A DNA stretch of 64,000 nucleotides from Streptomyces globisporus. GTDB taxonomy: Bacteria; Actinomycetota; Actinomycetes; Streptomycetales; Streptomycetaceae. Position 1 is the stretch's first letter. The number at the start of each line of letters is the position of its first letter. Shown one piece after another: positions 25,233-32,956 of the stretch. A program made the position numbers and the translations under genes. The stretch lies in assembly GCA_014649555.1 (NCBI GenBank), contig BMTG01000013.1, positions 186,001 through 250,000 on the forward strand, in the 5' to 3' direction. The notes under the pieces are model-generated. The model saw nothing but the letters and a program-made list of their open reading frames with translations, had not been told where the DNA came from and did no database searches.

Positions 25233-26330
25233 ATGGATACCCAGCACCATACTGCCCTCACCCGCGCCCTGGCGGAGGTTCCCGGACCTCTCCCCACCTC
25301 CGGCGTCATCCACATCACCCTCCCCCACACCGACCGCTTCACCGTCGTCGGCAACCACCTCGCCCAGCACCCCGACCTCAGCTGCACCGCCGTCGGACTC
25401 GCCGTGCGCATCCAGTCCCTGCCCCGAGGGACCGAGATCAGCATCAAGGCGCTCACCGCCCGCTGCCAGGAAGGCGAGAGGCGCATCTCCGCCGCCCTGC
25501 GCGAACTCGAAGCCCACGGCTACCTGCAGCGCTTCCGCGACCGGCTGCCCGGCCAGAGAGTCATCACCCGCACCGTCTTCTGCAACCAGCCCGCCGCGCT
25601 GCTGTGCCCTCGCAGCCAGAGCAGCCAGACACCCGTAGCGGCCCCAGGCCCGCAGGCCGCCCCCGGCCCGTCCCAGACCCACGTGCCGGACCCGGACCCT
25701 GCCCCGGTGCCTGTGCCGCCCGTTCCGCCGGTGCCGCCCGTTCCGCCGGTGCCGCCCGTTCCGCCGGTGCCTCCCGTACCCCCCGGAACCTCCGCGCCGG
25801 AAACTCCCGTACCCCTTCCCGTAGCGCCCCCGCCGCCACCCGCCCCGCCCTTCGTACCGCTCGTGCCGCCCCCGACCGCCCCCAAGCCGCCGCGCCCGCC
25901 CCTCCCCCAGCCCGGCGCCCTCACCCCGGAGCTCGACCGCGCCGCCACCGCGCTCCTCAGCGATCTACGCCGCCACGCACCCCAGTTCACGCTCTCCGAG
26001 GGCGACATCCGCCACCTCGCGCCCGCAGTCGCCACCTGGCTGGAACGCGACGCGCACCCCGACACCATCCGTCGCACGCTCACCGACGACCTGCCGCAGC
26101 CCCTCCGCCACCCCGTCAAACTCCTCAAGCACCGGCTGACAGCGCTCCTGCCCCCACCGCTCCCCGGGGCATGCGAACTCGTCGCCCCCGCCCGGCCCCG
26201 CTTCGTCGTCTCGCCCTTCCAGACCTGCGACGACTGCGACCGCGCCTTCCGCTCAGCCGACCCCGGGTGCTGCCGCGACTGCCGCGAGACCCGCGCGCAC
26301 CGGGGCGAGGACGTACGCGCCGCCGCATGA
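25233..26330 (+). CDS. Helix-turn-helix protein with Pro-rich linker and Cys-rich tail
   Basis: 365 residues from ATG 25233. A winged-helix-like N-terminus (about 20-115: LAVRIQSLPRGTEISIKALTARCQEGERRISAALRELEAHGYLQR) resembles replication-initiator or phage-type regulators. A proline-rich linker of about 100 residues contains PPVPPVPP iterations encoded by an 18-bp DNA repeat. A helical domain (about 235-310) follows. The C-terminus holds CDDCDRAF ... CCRDCRETR, a likely zinc-binding cluster. Several paralogs per genome are usual in Streptomyces; their role is unknown. The best upstream purine tract (AAGGAAG) is about 15 bases from the start. It is convergent, 14 bases apart, with the next gene. 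Confidence 0.75.
   Translation: MDTQHHTALTRALAEVPGPLPTSGVIHITLPHTDRFTVVGNHLAQHPDLSCTAVGLAVRIQSLPRGTEISIKALTARCQEGERRISAALRELEAHGYLQRFRDRLPGQRVITRTVFCNQPAALLCPRSQSSQTPVAAPGPQAAPGPSQTHVPDPDPAPVPVPPVPPVPPVPPVPPVPPVPPVPPGTSAPETPVPLPVAPPPPPAPPFVPLVPPPTAPKPPRPPLPQPGALTPELDRAATALLSDLRRHAPQFTLSEGDIRHLAPAVATWLERDAHPDTIRRTLTDDLPQPLRHPVKLLKHRLTALLPPPLPGACELVAPARPRFVVSPFQTCDDCDRAFRSADPGCCRDCRETRAHRGEDVRAAA
25721..25774. repeat. 18-bp coding repeat, three copies
   Basis: CGTTCCGCCGGTGCCGCC occurs at 25721, 25739 and, with one substitution, 25757. Each unit encodes PPVPPV in the linker of the HTH protein. Copy number is likely to vary between strains. Confidence 0.85.
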
Positions 26331-26344
26331 TCCGCCGGACTGCT

Positions 26345-26677
26345 CTAGCGCTGCCGCTCCCGCAGTCGCCGCCGCATGCGCGCAGCGGGGATCGCGATGG
26401 CCAGCAGGACCGGGGCTGCGGCGGCGATTCCGACCCAGAGGACGAGGGCGAGATAGCCGTAGGCCGCGTTCCTCGTGTCCTGGTCCGCCCGTACGAGGAA
26501 GACGACGCTCACCACGAGCGCCACCGCCATGAGGGCCCCCACGACGATCGCGGACCAGGTGAGAAGGCGGGCCCGGCGCCGGTAGGCAGCCGTGATCTCC
26601 CCGGGCTGCGGCGGCACGAACCAAGGCCCGCCGGGGGGATGGGGTCGGTGCGGGGGCGGCGGCTGCTGGGCGGACAT
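26345..26677 (-). CDS. Small two-TM membrane protein
   Basis: 110 residues. A Pro/His-rich N-terminus (MSAQQPPPPHRPHPPGG) is followed by EITAAYRRRARLL and two transmembrane helices (about 40-62 and 74-98), ending in RMRRRLRERQR. The basic termini suggest both ends face the cytoplasm. No domain is recognised. It follows the leftward gene at 26726 by 48 bases and may be co-transcribed with it. Confidence 0.7.
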   Translation of the reverse strand: MSAQQPPPPHRPHPPGGPWFVPPQPGEITAAYRRRARLLTWSAIVVGALMAVALVVSVVFLVRADQDTRNAAYGYLALVLWVGIAAAAPVLLAIAIPAARMRRRLRERQR

Positions 26678-26725
26678 GGGGCCAGTTCTACGCCGCGCCG
26701 TCCCGAAACACCACCCCGTCCCGGG

Positions 26726-27409
26726 TCACGTCTTGTGGCCGTCCCAGTTCACCGCGCTGAAGCTCCGCACCAGGGCGACCAGCGCCGCGCCCAGCCGCCA
26801 GTCGACCTCCGGTGCGTGCAGATGCAGCTTGTCGCCCCGCGACCGGAACTCCAGCGGCATCCGCCCGGCCGCACGCCAACGGATGCGCCGAGGAGCACGC
26901 GCGGCCCCGGCCTCGTTCCCCGGGACGCTGTCGAACACCGTGATGAGGACGAGCACCACCATCAGCGGCAGGCACAGCCACCACAGGAACCACCACACGA
27001 TCCGCCCCTTGTAGCCCACCATCTCGGGGCCGCCGGGCTGGGTCACGGTCCAGCGAGTGCGCAGGCCCCGTCCCCGGAGCGCCTTCTCGCGCACGATCGT
27101 GCCGATCAACTCGCCCTGGGGGCCCAGCACCTGGAAGGTGGCGACCCCGCCGCCGGCGGACCGGGTCACCACGGTCGCCACCCGTTCCCGGCGGTGCTCG
27201 TCGGTCCACAGCACGAAGGAGCGGACACCGGTCTTTCGGGCCTCCAGGTAGGCGGGGACGCCGCCCGGGGGCAGTTCGCGCTCGGGGCGGGCCACCACGC
27301 TGTGCGTCCCCGATCCGTCGAAGAAGTCGATGGTGTCCTCGACCGTCGGCGGCGGGGTGAGGCTCCGGACCTTTCTCCGGCCGCTGTTCATCCTCAGTAC
27401 GTTGCTCAC
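26726..27409 (-). CDS. Membrane-associated hypothetical protein
   Basis: 227 residues with one hydrophobic segment (about 138-160, WWFLWWLCLPLMVVLVLITVF). The N-terminal 130 residues are mixed alpha/beta (FFDGSGTHSVVARPERELPPGG, FQVLGPQGELIGTIVREKAL), reminiscent of LURP1/Tubby-like scramblase folds in which a last hydrophobic segment embeds in the barrel. That resemblance is tentative. Codon bias supports a real gene. No partner is suggested other than the downstream small membrane protein. Confidence 0.65.
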   Translation of the reverse strand: MSNVLRMNSGRRKVRSLTPPPTVEDTIDFFDGSGTHSVVARPERELPPGGVPAYLEARKTGVRSFVLWTDEHRRERVATVVTRSAGGGVATFQVLGPQGELIGTIVREKALRGRGLRTRWTVTQPGGPEMVGYKGRIVWWFLWWLCLPLMVVLVLITVFDSVPGNEAGAARAPRRIRWRAAGRMPLEFRSRGDKLHLHAPEVDWRLGAALVALVRSFSAVNWDGHKT

Positions 27410-27494
27410 CCGGGATTCTCCTTGGTGGGTCCGACAACCGGCCGCCTACTTTAAGGGTCAACAAGCTTCGCCAGAGGCTGACAGGAGGACCAAC

Positions 27495-27544
27495 GGGGAG
27501 GGGCGACCGGCCCGCAGGCCCGCCGCCCCTCCCCCACACGTCCA
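27495..27544 (-). terminator. Terminator downstream of the 5'-nucleotidase gene
   Basis: GGGGAGGGGCG (27495-27505) pairs with CGCCCCTCCCC (27534-27544). A smaller GGCC/GGCC hairpin lies inside the loop. It lies just past the leftward stop at 27553. Confidence 0.6.
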
Positions 27545-27552
27545 CACGGTGC

Positions 27553-29376
27553 CTACTGGATGACCGTGATCCGGTCCGTCGCCGGCGGGGCCAGCGGCGC
27601 GGCAGCCGTGGAGTGGGCCGCCAGGTAGGCGTTGAACAGGTCCAGGTCGGACGCGCCGACCAGCTTGTTCGTGCCCTGGCCGAGGGCCGGGAAGCCGTCG
27701 CCGCCGCCCGCGAGGAACTCGTTCATCGCGACCCGGTAGGTGCGCGCCGGGTCGATCGCCTCGCCGTTCAGCTTGATGGTGCCGGCCACCACGCGGTCCG
27801 CGCCGCTCTTCGTCAGATCGAGCGTGTAGGTGAGGCCCTTGGAGACCTGGAGGATCTTCGGGCTGGCCTCGTTGGGCCCGCTGACCTGCTGCTGGAGTGC
27901 GGAGACCAGCTGGGCGCCCGTGAGGTCGACGACGTTCATCATGTTGGTGAACGGCTGCACGGTGAACGCCTCGCCGTAGGTGACGACCCCGTCGCCCTCA
28001 CTGCCGGACGCCTTGTGCACCAGGTCCGCGCGGATACCGCCCGGGTTCATGAACGCGACTTCCGCGCCACCCTTGTCGGCCGGGGCGAGCCCTTCGAGCT
28101 GGGCGTCGGCGATGACGTTGCCGAGCGGCTTCTCGGGGGCCGTGGAGCCGCGGCCGTTGATGTCGGCGCTGATCCAGCCCTGCGGCTTGTTCGCGATCGG
28201 GGCCGCGAGCTTGTTCCAGCGGTCGATCAGACGGGTCATGTCGGGGGCCTTGGGCTGGTCCCGGGTCACGACGTGGTTGGCGGACTTCACCGACGTACGC
28301 ACGATGTCGTTCGTGCGGCGGTCGTAGGTCAGCGTGGTGTCCGTGTAGAGCTTGCCGAACGACGACGCCGACGTGACCATGCGCGGCTTGCCGGACGGGT
28401 CCGGGACCGTGCACACGTACGCCTGGTGGGTGTGGCCCGTGACCAGGGCGTCCACCTTCGGCGTGATGCCCTTGGCGATGTCGACGATCGGGCCGGAGAT
28501 GCCGTCGCCCGCGCCGGGACTGTCGCAGTCGTAGTTGTACGAGGTGGAGGCCGGGGCCCCGCCCTCGTGGATCAGGGCCACGATCGACTTGACGCCCTTG
28601 CGGTCCAGCTCACGGGCGTACTTGTTGATCGTCTCGACCTCGTCGTGGAACTTCAGGCCCTTGACGCCGTTGGCCGTGACGATGTCCGGGGTGCCCTCCA
28701 GGGTCACTCCGATGAAGCCGATCTTGACGCCGTTCTTCTTCCAGACGGTGTACGGCTTCAGCAGCGGCTTGCCGGTCTTCTCCTTGGTCACGTTGGCCGC
28801 GAGGTAGGGGAAGTCCGCCCCCTTGAACTTCTTGCCCTTCTCGTAACAGCCCTCGACCGGGTGGCAGCCGCCGTTCTGGAGGCGGGCCAGCTCGGTGGCG
28901 CCCTCGTCGAACTCGTGATTGCCGACCGCCGTGACGTCCAGGTCGAGACCGTTCAGCGCCTCGATCGTCGGCTCGTCGTGGAAGAGGCCCGACAGCAGCG
29001 GACTCGCGCCGACCATGTCACCACCGGCCGCCGTGACGGAGTACGGGTTGCCCTTGCGCGCGGTGCGCAGCGAGGTCGCCAGGTACTCGACGCCACCGGC
29101 CGGGATCGCCTTCACCGTGCCGTCGGGCTGCGTCTCGGAGACGTTGCCCGCCGAACCGGCCGGCGGCTCCAGGTTGCCGTGCAGGTCGTTGAACGACAGC
29201 AACTGCACGTCGACGGTACGGGGCTTGTGGCCGTGCCCGTGTCCGCCGCCGTGCCCGTGGCCCCGGTCATGGGCCCCGGCCGGCATCGCGGCGACGAGCG
29301 CGCCCACGGTGGCCAGACCGGCCGCGGCGGCGAGCACCCGCCGAGACGCGCGGTTCTTCTGTGGAGTCGCTGACAT
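27553..29376 (-). CDS. Secreted 5'-nucleotidase/UDP-sugar hydrolase
   Basis: 607 residues. A signal peptide ends near MPAGAHD, followed by a His/Gly-rich segment (HDRGHGHGGGHGHGH, 36-50) that could bind metal. The calcineurin-like phosphoesterase domain shows the di-metal motifs: Asp64/His66 (NDLHGN), Asp120 (GGDMVG), Asn153/His154 (GNHEFDEG) and GHTHQAY. The 5'-nucleotidase C-terminal domain (about 385-585) includes GGIRADL and NEFLAGGGDGF. It would release phosphate from nucleotides or UDP-sugars outside the cell, which fits a genome region rich in phosphate acquisition genes. Divergent from mshD. Confidence 0.95.
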   Translation of the reverse strand: MSATPQKNRASRRVLAAAAGLATVGALVAAMPAGAHDRGHGHGGGHGHGHKPRTVDVQLLSFNDLHGNLEPPAGSAGNVSETQPDGTVKAIPAGGVEYLATSLRTARKGNPYSVTAAGGDMVGASPLLSGLFHDEPTIEALNGLDLDVTAVGNHEFDEGATELARLQNGGCHPVEGCYEKGKKFKGADFPYLAANVTKEKTGKPLLKPYTVWKKNGVKIGFIGVTLEGTPDIVTANGVKGLKFHDEVETINKYARELDRKGVKSIVALIHEGGAPASTSYNYDCDSPGAGDGISGPIVDIAKGITPKVDALVTGHTHQAYVCTVPDPSGKPRMVTSASSFGKLYTDTTLTYDRRTNDIVRTSVKSANHVVTRDQPKAPDMTRLIDRWNKLAAPIANKPQGWISADINGRGSTAPEKPLGNVIADAQLEGLAPADKGGAEVAFMNPGGIRADLVHKASGSEGDGVVTYGEAFTVQPFTNMMNVVDLTGAQLVSALQQQVSGPNEASPKILQVSKGLTYTLDLTKSGADRVVAGTIKLNGEAIDPARTYRVAMNEFLAGGGDGFPALGQGTNKLVGASDLDLFNAYLAAHSTAAAPLAPPATDRITVIQ

Positions 29377-29616
29377 CGGTCCCCTTGTGTGTCAGTTCAG
29401 TGGTGTCAGTACTGCGTCCTGCGAGCCGCAGCCTAGAGTCAACGCGCGTAGCGCAACAGGTGTTCGGGGTTACGGACTGGTTGCCATCCGGCCACATGGC
29501 TCCAAATGGCTCCTTTGCGTGCCGCAGAGGGCCGAACTCCCCGCTGCAGGCGCCCCGCCCGCTCACCCGCCCCGCCGCGCCCCGCCCGGCGTGCCCACCG
29601 CCGTACGCTCGGAGGC

Positions 29617-30540
29617 ATGACGACTGACGCACCCCTCCCCGCTCCCGGACGCGAGATTCAGGCCCTCGACGCACTCGACCCCGCACAGGCCGAGGCCGTC
29701 CTCGCCCTGCTCTCCGAAGCGTCCGCGTCCGACGCCCGGCAGGCGGTCTCCGAGCAGGGCAGGCTCCGGATCCGGGGCGGACACCGCGACGGCGTACGGC
29801 ACTTCCTCCTCACCGTGGACGGCACGCTCGCCGGATACGCCCAGCTGGAGGACACCGATCCGGTCGAGGCCCCGGCCGCCGAGCTGGTCGTCCACCCCGA
29901 CCGGCGCGGCAACGGACACGGCCGGGCGATCGGCGCCGCCCTCCTCGCCGCGACCGGCAAGCGGCTGCGGGTCTGGGCGCACGGCGGCACCTCCGCGGCC
30001 CGCCACCTGGCCCAGGTGCTCGGCCTCTCCCTCTTTCGCGAACTGCGCCAGCTGCGGCGGAGCCTGATCCCGCTCGACCTCGCCGAGCCGGTCCTGCCCG
30101 AGGGCGTCACCGTACGGACCTTCGAGCCGGGGCGGGACGACGCCGCCTGGCTCGCCGTGAACCGCGCCGCTTTCGCTCATCACCCGGAGCAGGGGTCGCT
30201 GACCCAGCAGGACCTGGACGACCGCAAGGCGGAGCCCTGGTTCGACCCGAAGGGCTTCTTCCTGGCCGAGCGGGACGGGGAGATCGTCGGCTTCCACTGG
30301 ACGAAGGTGCACGCCGAGGAGCAGCTCGGCGAGGTGTACGTCGTCGGGGTGCTGCCCGAGGCCCAGGGCGGGGGCCTCGGCAAGGCGCTGACCTCGGTCG
30401 GCCTGCACCACCTGGCCGCCCAGGCGCTGCCCACCGCGATGCTCTACGTGGACGCGGACAACACGGCGGCCGTGACGGTGTACGAGCGCATCGGCTTCAC
30501 CACGCACGAGGTGGACCTGATGTACCGCACGGAGTCCTGA
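29617..30540 (+). CDS. mshD: Mycothiol synthase (MshD), double GNAT
   Basis: 307 residues from ATG 29617 behind GGAGG (spacing 1). Two tandem GNAT domains are visible. The first has the acetyl-CoA signature VVHPDRRGNGHGRAIGAALL, the second VVGVLPEAQGGGLGKALTSVGLHHL, followed by MLYVDADNTAAVTVYERIGFTTHEVDLMY at the end, which is diagnostic for MshD. It acetylates Cys-GlcN-Ins to mycothiol, the main thiol of actinobacteria. Length is typical. It is divergent from the 5'-nucleotidase gene. Confidence 0.95.
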   Translation: MTTDAPLPAPGREIQALDALDPAQAEAVLALLSEASASDARQAVSEQGRLRIRGGHRDGVRHFLLTVDGTLAGYAQLEDTDPVEAPAAELVVHPDRRGNGHGRAIGAALLAATGKRLRVWAHGGTSAARHLAQVLGLSLFRELRQLRRSLIPLDLAEPVLPEGVTVRTFEPGRDDAAWLAVNRAAFAHHPEQGSLTQQDLDDRKAEPWFDPKGFFLAERDGEIVGFHWTKVHAEEQLGEVYVVGVLPEAQGGGLGKALTSVGLHHLAAQALPTAMLYVDADNTAAVTVYERIGFTTHEVDLMYRTES

Positions 30541-30680
30541 GGCCTCTCGCCACACCAGCTTCCGGGGCTCCTACGCCATAGAAGTGCCCCGTCCGACTCG
30601 GCAGAAAATCTATCGCGGCGGGAGTAGACATCCGCCTCTCGGCGGGGTTAACGTTTTCCTCGTAGCCGGAAGAAAAGAGG

Positions 30681-30705
30681 GCACGGCAGACACGAACTGC
30701 CGTGC
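30681..30705 (+). promoter_or_regulatory. Leader hairpin 1 upstream of MerR-like gene
   Basis: GCACGGCAG (30681-30689) pairs perfectly with CTGCCGTGC (30697-30705) around a 7-base loop. It lies just after the likely promoter region (TTAACGTTTTCC, about 30649). It could be an attenuator; no T-tract follows. Confidence 0.45.
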
Positions 30706-30806
30706 ATGCAGGTCAGAGCAGTAAGCGGAACGGCAGTGGAGCGAGGGAGCCGGAAACGGTGGGTTCCCCCACTGGCTGCCGGGCCGGGTGGCCCCAGGGG
30801 CCGCAT

Positions 30807-30859
30807 GCAGTACCGCAACATCCGCAGTACCGAGCAGTACCCGCAGTACCCGCAGTACC
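30807..30859. repeat. Five GCAGTACC direct repeats in the leader of the MerR-like gene
   Basis: Exact GCAGTACC copies start at 30807, 30824, 30834, 30843 and 30852, giving spacings of 17, 10, 9 and 9 bases. They lie in the 583-base gap between mshD and the MerR-like gene. The near-helical spacing suggests protein binding. Read as codons they would give Q-Y repeats, but no convincing gene covers them. Confidence 0.6.
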
Positions 30860-30906
30860 GAAAGAGTGAAAGCGAACGAGGTAAGGAGCAGACGCCATCA
30901 GGATCG

Positions 30907-30932
30907 CCCGAGCGAGGAGGATTCCGCTCGGG
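30907..30932 (+). promoter_or_regulatory. Leader hairpin 2 with AGGAGG in its loop
   Basis: CCCGAGCG (30907-30914) pairs with CGCTCGGG (30925-30932). The 10-base loop AGGAGGATTC presents a consensus Shine-Dalgarno, unusual for a sequence with no start codon directly after it. Confidence 0.45.
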
Positions 30933-31063
30933 TACCGCAGAGACCCCGGAACGGAAGGTGGTCCCCGGTCACGCATTCGCGATCCCCGCTTCCCCGCCCC
31001 CTCGGGCGGACCGGCGGAACAGATGAGCCGGCGCAGTCGGCCGGCAGATGGTGTTGAAAGCTC

Positions 31064-31095
31064 GGGGCCCGAGCACCGCAAGGTGCTCGGGCCCC
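31064..31095 (+). promoter_or_regulatory. Leader hairpin 3 with GNRA tetraloop
   Basis: GGGGCCCGAGCACC (31064-31077) and GGTGCTCGGGCCCC (31082-31095) form a perfect 14-bp stem closed by GCAA, a GNRA tetraloop. It ends 28 bases before the ATG at 31124. It could be a terminator without T-tract, an attenuator or an mRNA stabiliser. Confidence 0.55.
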
Positions 31096-31123
31096 CCGAC
31101 GTGTCCCCGAAAGAAGAGGTGCT

Positions 31124-31462
31124 ATGCCCCCTCGCAGTACCCGCCCCGCCGACAAGTTCGACGATGACGACTACCCCGCCTACACCATGGGCCGGGCCGC
31201 CGAGATGCTCGGCACCACCCCCGCCTTCCTCCGCGCGCTCGGCGAGAACCGCCTGATCACCCCGCTGCGCTCCGACGGAGGCCACCGCCGTTACTCCCGC
31301 TACCAGCTGCGCATCGCGGCCCGCGCCCGTGAACTGGTCGACCAGGGCACGAAGATCGAGGACGCCTGCCGCATCGTCGTCCTCGAGGACCAGCTGGAAG
31401 AGGCACAGCGCATCAACGAGGAGCTGCGGGCCGACCACACCCCGGCCCCGCCGGCCGCGTAA
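31124..31462 (+). CDS. MerR-like DNA-binding regulator
   Basis: 112 residues from ATG 31124 after AGAGGTG. The winged HTH reads YTMGRAAEMLGTTPAFLRALGENRLITPLRSDGGHRRYSRYQLRIAARARELV, with the MerR-type GGHRRYS wing. A C-terminal helix (IEDACRIVVLEDQLEEAQRINEELRAD) probably dimerises. It has no effector domain. Close paralogs are widespread in Streptomyces. A leader of more than 500 bases with three hairpins and five direct repeats precedes it, pointing to elaborate control. A classic terminator follows. Confidence 0.88.
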   Translation: MPPRSTRPADKFDDDDYPAYTMGRAAEMLGTTPAFLRALGENRLITPLRSDGGHRRYSRYQLRIAARARELVDQGTKIEDACRIVVLEDQLEEAQRINEELRADHTPAPPAA

Positions 31463-31518
31463 CCGCGCATCCGCGCAAGCGCCCGGCCGGCCGGCAAGCT
31501 CTCCTCCGAACACCTCCC

Positions 31519-31544
31519 GGGGCGGCGTCACTTGACGCCGCCCC
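31519..31544 (+). terminator. Intrinsic terminator after MerR-like gene
   Basis: GGGGCGGCGTCA (31519-31530) and TGACGCCGCCCC (31533-31544) form a perfect 12-bp stem followed by TTCTTT, a textbook terminator. Confidence 0.85.
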
Positions 31545-31554
31545 TTCTTTGCAT

Positions 31555-31586
31555 CACCCTTTCACTACTCAATTAGTGAAAGGGTG
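31555..31586. promoter_or_regulatory. GntR operator, 13-bp-arm palindrome
   Basis: CACCCTTTCACTA (31555-31567) is repeated inverted as TAGTGAAAGGGTG (31574-31586) around CTCAAT, with no mismatch. It lies immediately upstream of, and overlaps, the start region of the GntR/ABC operon, as expected for autoregulation by a YtrA-type repressor. Confidence 0.75.
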
Positions 31587-31595
31587 GTTCTGCGC

Positions 31596-32051
31596 ATGGC
31601 AACCGAGTCCGCAGCGGTCGAGTTCCGTATCGACCGGCGCAGCGGCGTCGCCACCTACCTCCAGATCGTCCAGCAGACGAAGCAGGCCCTGCGCCTGGGC
31701 GTGCTCGAACCGGGCGACCGGCTGCCGACCGCCCGCGAGGTCGTGGAAGCCACCGCGATCAACCCGAACACCGTCCTCAAGGCCTACCGGGAGCTGGAGC
31801 GCGAAGGGCTCGTCGAGGCCCGGCGGGGGCTCGGCACCTTCGTCCGCCGGACGCTGGGCGGCGCGCCCGACGCGACCGCAGCAGACGCGCCGCTGCGCAC
31901 CGAACTCGCCGACTGGGCCCGCCGGGCCCGGGCGGCCGGGCTGGAGAAGGACGACGTAGGGGCGCTCTTCACCGCCGTACTGGACAGCACGTACAGCACG
32001 AACGGCACGGATCCCGTAGGCCGTTCACACAAGGGGGACCAGAAACGATGA
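31596..32051 (+). CDS. GntR-family (YtrA-type) repressor
   Basis: 151 residues from ATG 31596; a GTG 12 bases upstream inside the operator is also open. The N-terminal winged HTH is GVATYLQIVQQTKQALRLGVLEPGDRLPTAREVVEATAINPNTVLKAYRELEREGLVEARRGLGTFV. A short C-terminal helical tail replaces the large effector domain, as in the YtrA subfamily. It overlaps the ABC ATPase start by four bases (ATGA). YtrA-type regulators normally repress their own ABC exporter operon until envelope-active drugs appear. The perfect palindrome at 31555-31586 is its likely site. Confidence 0.92.
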   Translation: MATESAAVEFRIDRRSGVATYLQIVQQTKQALRLGVLEPGDRLPTAREVVEATAINPNTVLKAYRELEREGLVEARRGLGTFVRRTLGGAPDATAADAPLRTELADWARRARAAGLEKDDVGALFTAVLDSTYSTNGTDPVGRSHKGDQKR

Positions 32052-32956
32052 CCGGCGTCGCGATCGAGGCACACGGCCTCGGAAAGACCTACGGGCGCAG
32101 AGGCGGCGGCCACCGCGCCCTGCACGACTGCTCGTTCCGGCTGCCCGCCGGACGCGTCTGCGCCCTCGTCGGCCCCAACGGCGCGGGCAAGTCGACCCTG
32201 TTGAACCTGGCGGCTGGTCTGGACCGCCCCGGCGCCGGATCCCTCGCCGTCCTCGGCTCCACCGAACCGGCCGCCGTCCGCGACCGGATCGCGTACGTCG
32301 CCCAGGACAAGCCGCTGTACCCGCAGCTCACCGTCGCGGACACGCTCTGGGCCGGCGCCGAGCTGAACCCCGGCCGCTGGGACCGCGCCACCGCCGACCG
32401 GATCGCCGGAACGCTTCCGCGCACGGCCCGCGTCCGTACGCTCTCCGGCGGGCAGCGCACCCGGCTCGCGCTGGCCCTCGCGCTCGGCAAGCGGCCCGAA
32501 CTGATGCTGCTGGACGAGCCGATGGCCGATCTCGACCCGCTCGCCCGGCACGAGCTGATGGGCGCCCTGATGGCGGAGACCGCCGAGCACGGCACCACGA
32601 TCGTGATGTCCTCGCACATCCTCACCGAGCTGGAGGGCGCCTGCGACTACCTCCTGTTCGTCGACGGCGGCCGCGTCCGGCTCGGCGGCGAGGCCGAGGA
32701 CATCGTCGACGCGCACGCCCTGCTCACCGGCCAGGCCCGCGATCTGGCCCCGCACACCGTCGTCGAATCCCGTACGACGGGGCGTCAACTCACCGCGCTC
32801 GTCAGAAAGGAGGGCCCCGTGGACACCGCCGCCTGGGCCGTCACCCAGCCCTCCCTGGAGGAGCTGCTGCTCGCCCACCTCCGCTCCCCGGACGCGCCGC
32901 CGCTGCTGACGCCGAGCGCGTCGGCCGGGGTGCGGGCGGAGGGGGTGTCGGCATGA
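32048..32956 (+). CDS. ABC transporter ATP-binding protein
   Basis: 302 residues. Walker A is GPNGAGKST, the signature is LSGGQRTRL, Walker B is LMLLDEPMADLDP, and the switch His lies in VMSSHILTELE. It is of the bacitracin/YtrB exporter type with an extra C-terminal regulatory stretch (about 215-300). It is translationally coupled on both sides (ATGA overlaps with the GntR gene and the permease). With the permease it probably forms an export or lipid-handling ABC unit. Confidence 0.93.
   Translation: MTGVAIEAHGLGKTYGRRGGGHRALHDCSFRLPAGRVCALVGPNGAGKSTLLNLAAGLDRPGAGSLAVLGSTEPAAVRDRIAYVAQDKPLYPQLTVADTLWAGAELNPGRWDRATADRIAGTLPRTARVRTLSGGQRTRLALALALGKRPELMLLDEPMADLDPLARHELMGALMAETAEHGTTIVMSSHILTELEGACDYLLFVDGGRVRLGGEAEDIVDAHALLTGQARDLAPHTVVESRTTGRQLTALVRKEGPVDTAAWAVTQPSLEELLLAHLRSPDAPPLLTPSASAGVRAEGVSA

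Noticed and set aside
25721-25774. Regular 18-bp repeats as a possible CRISPR array
   Set aside because: Units are contiguous without spacers, in frame, and encode a Pro/Val linker.
30706-31026. Open frame with QY repeats in the leader of the MerR-like gene
   Set aside because: No ribosome site at a plausible start, poor codon bias, and it runs through two stable hairpins; better explained as a structured leader.
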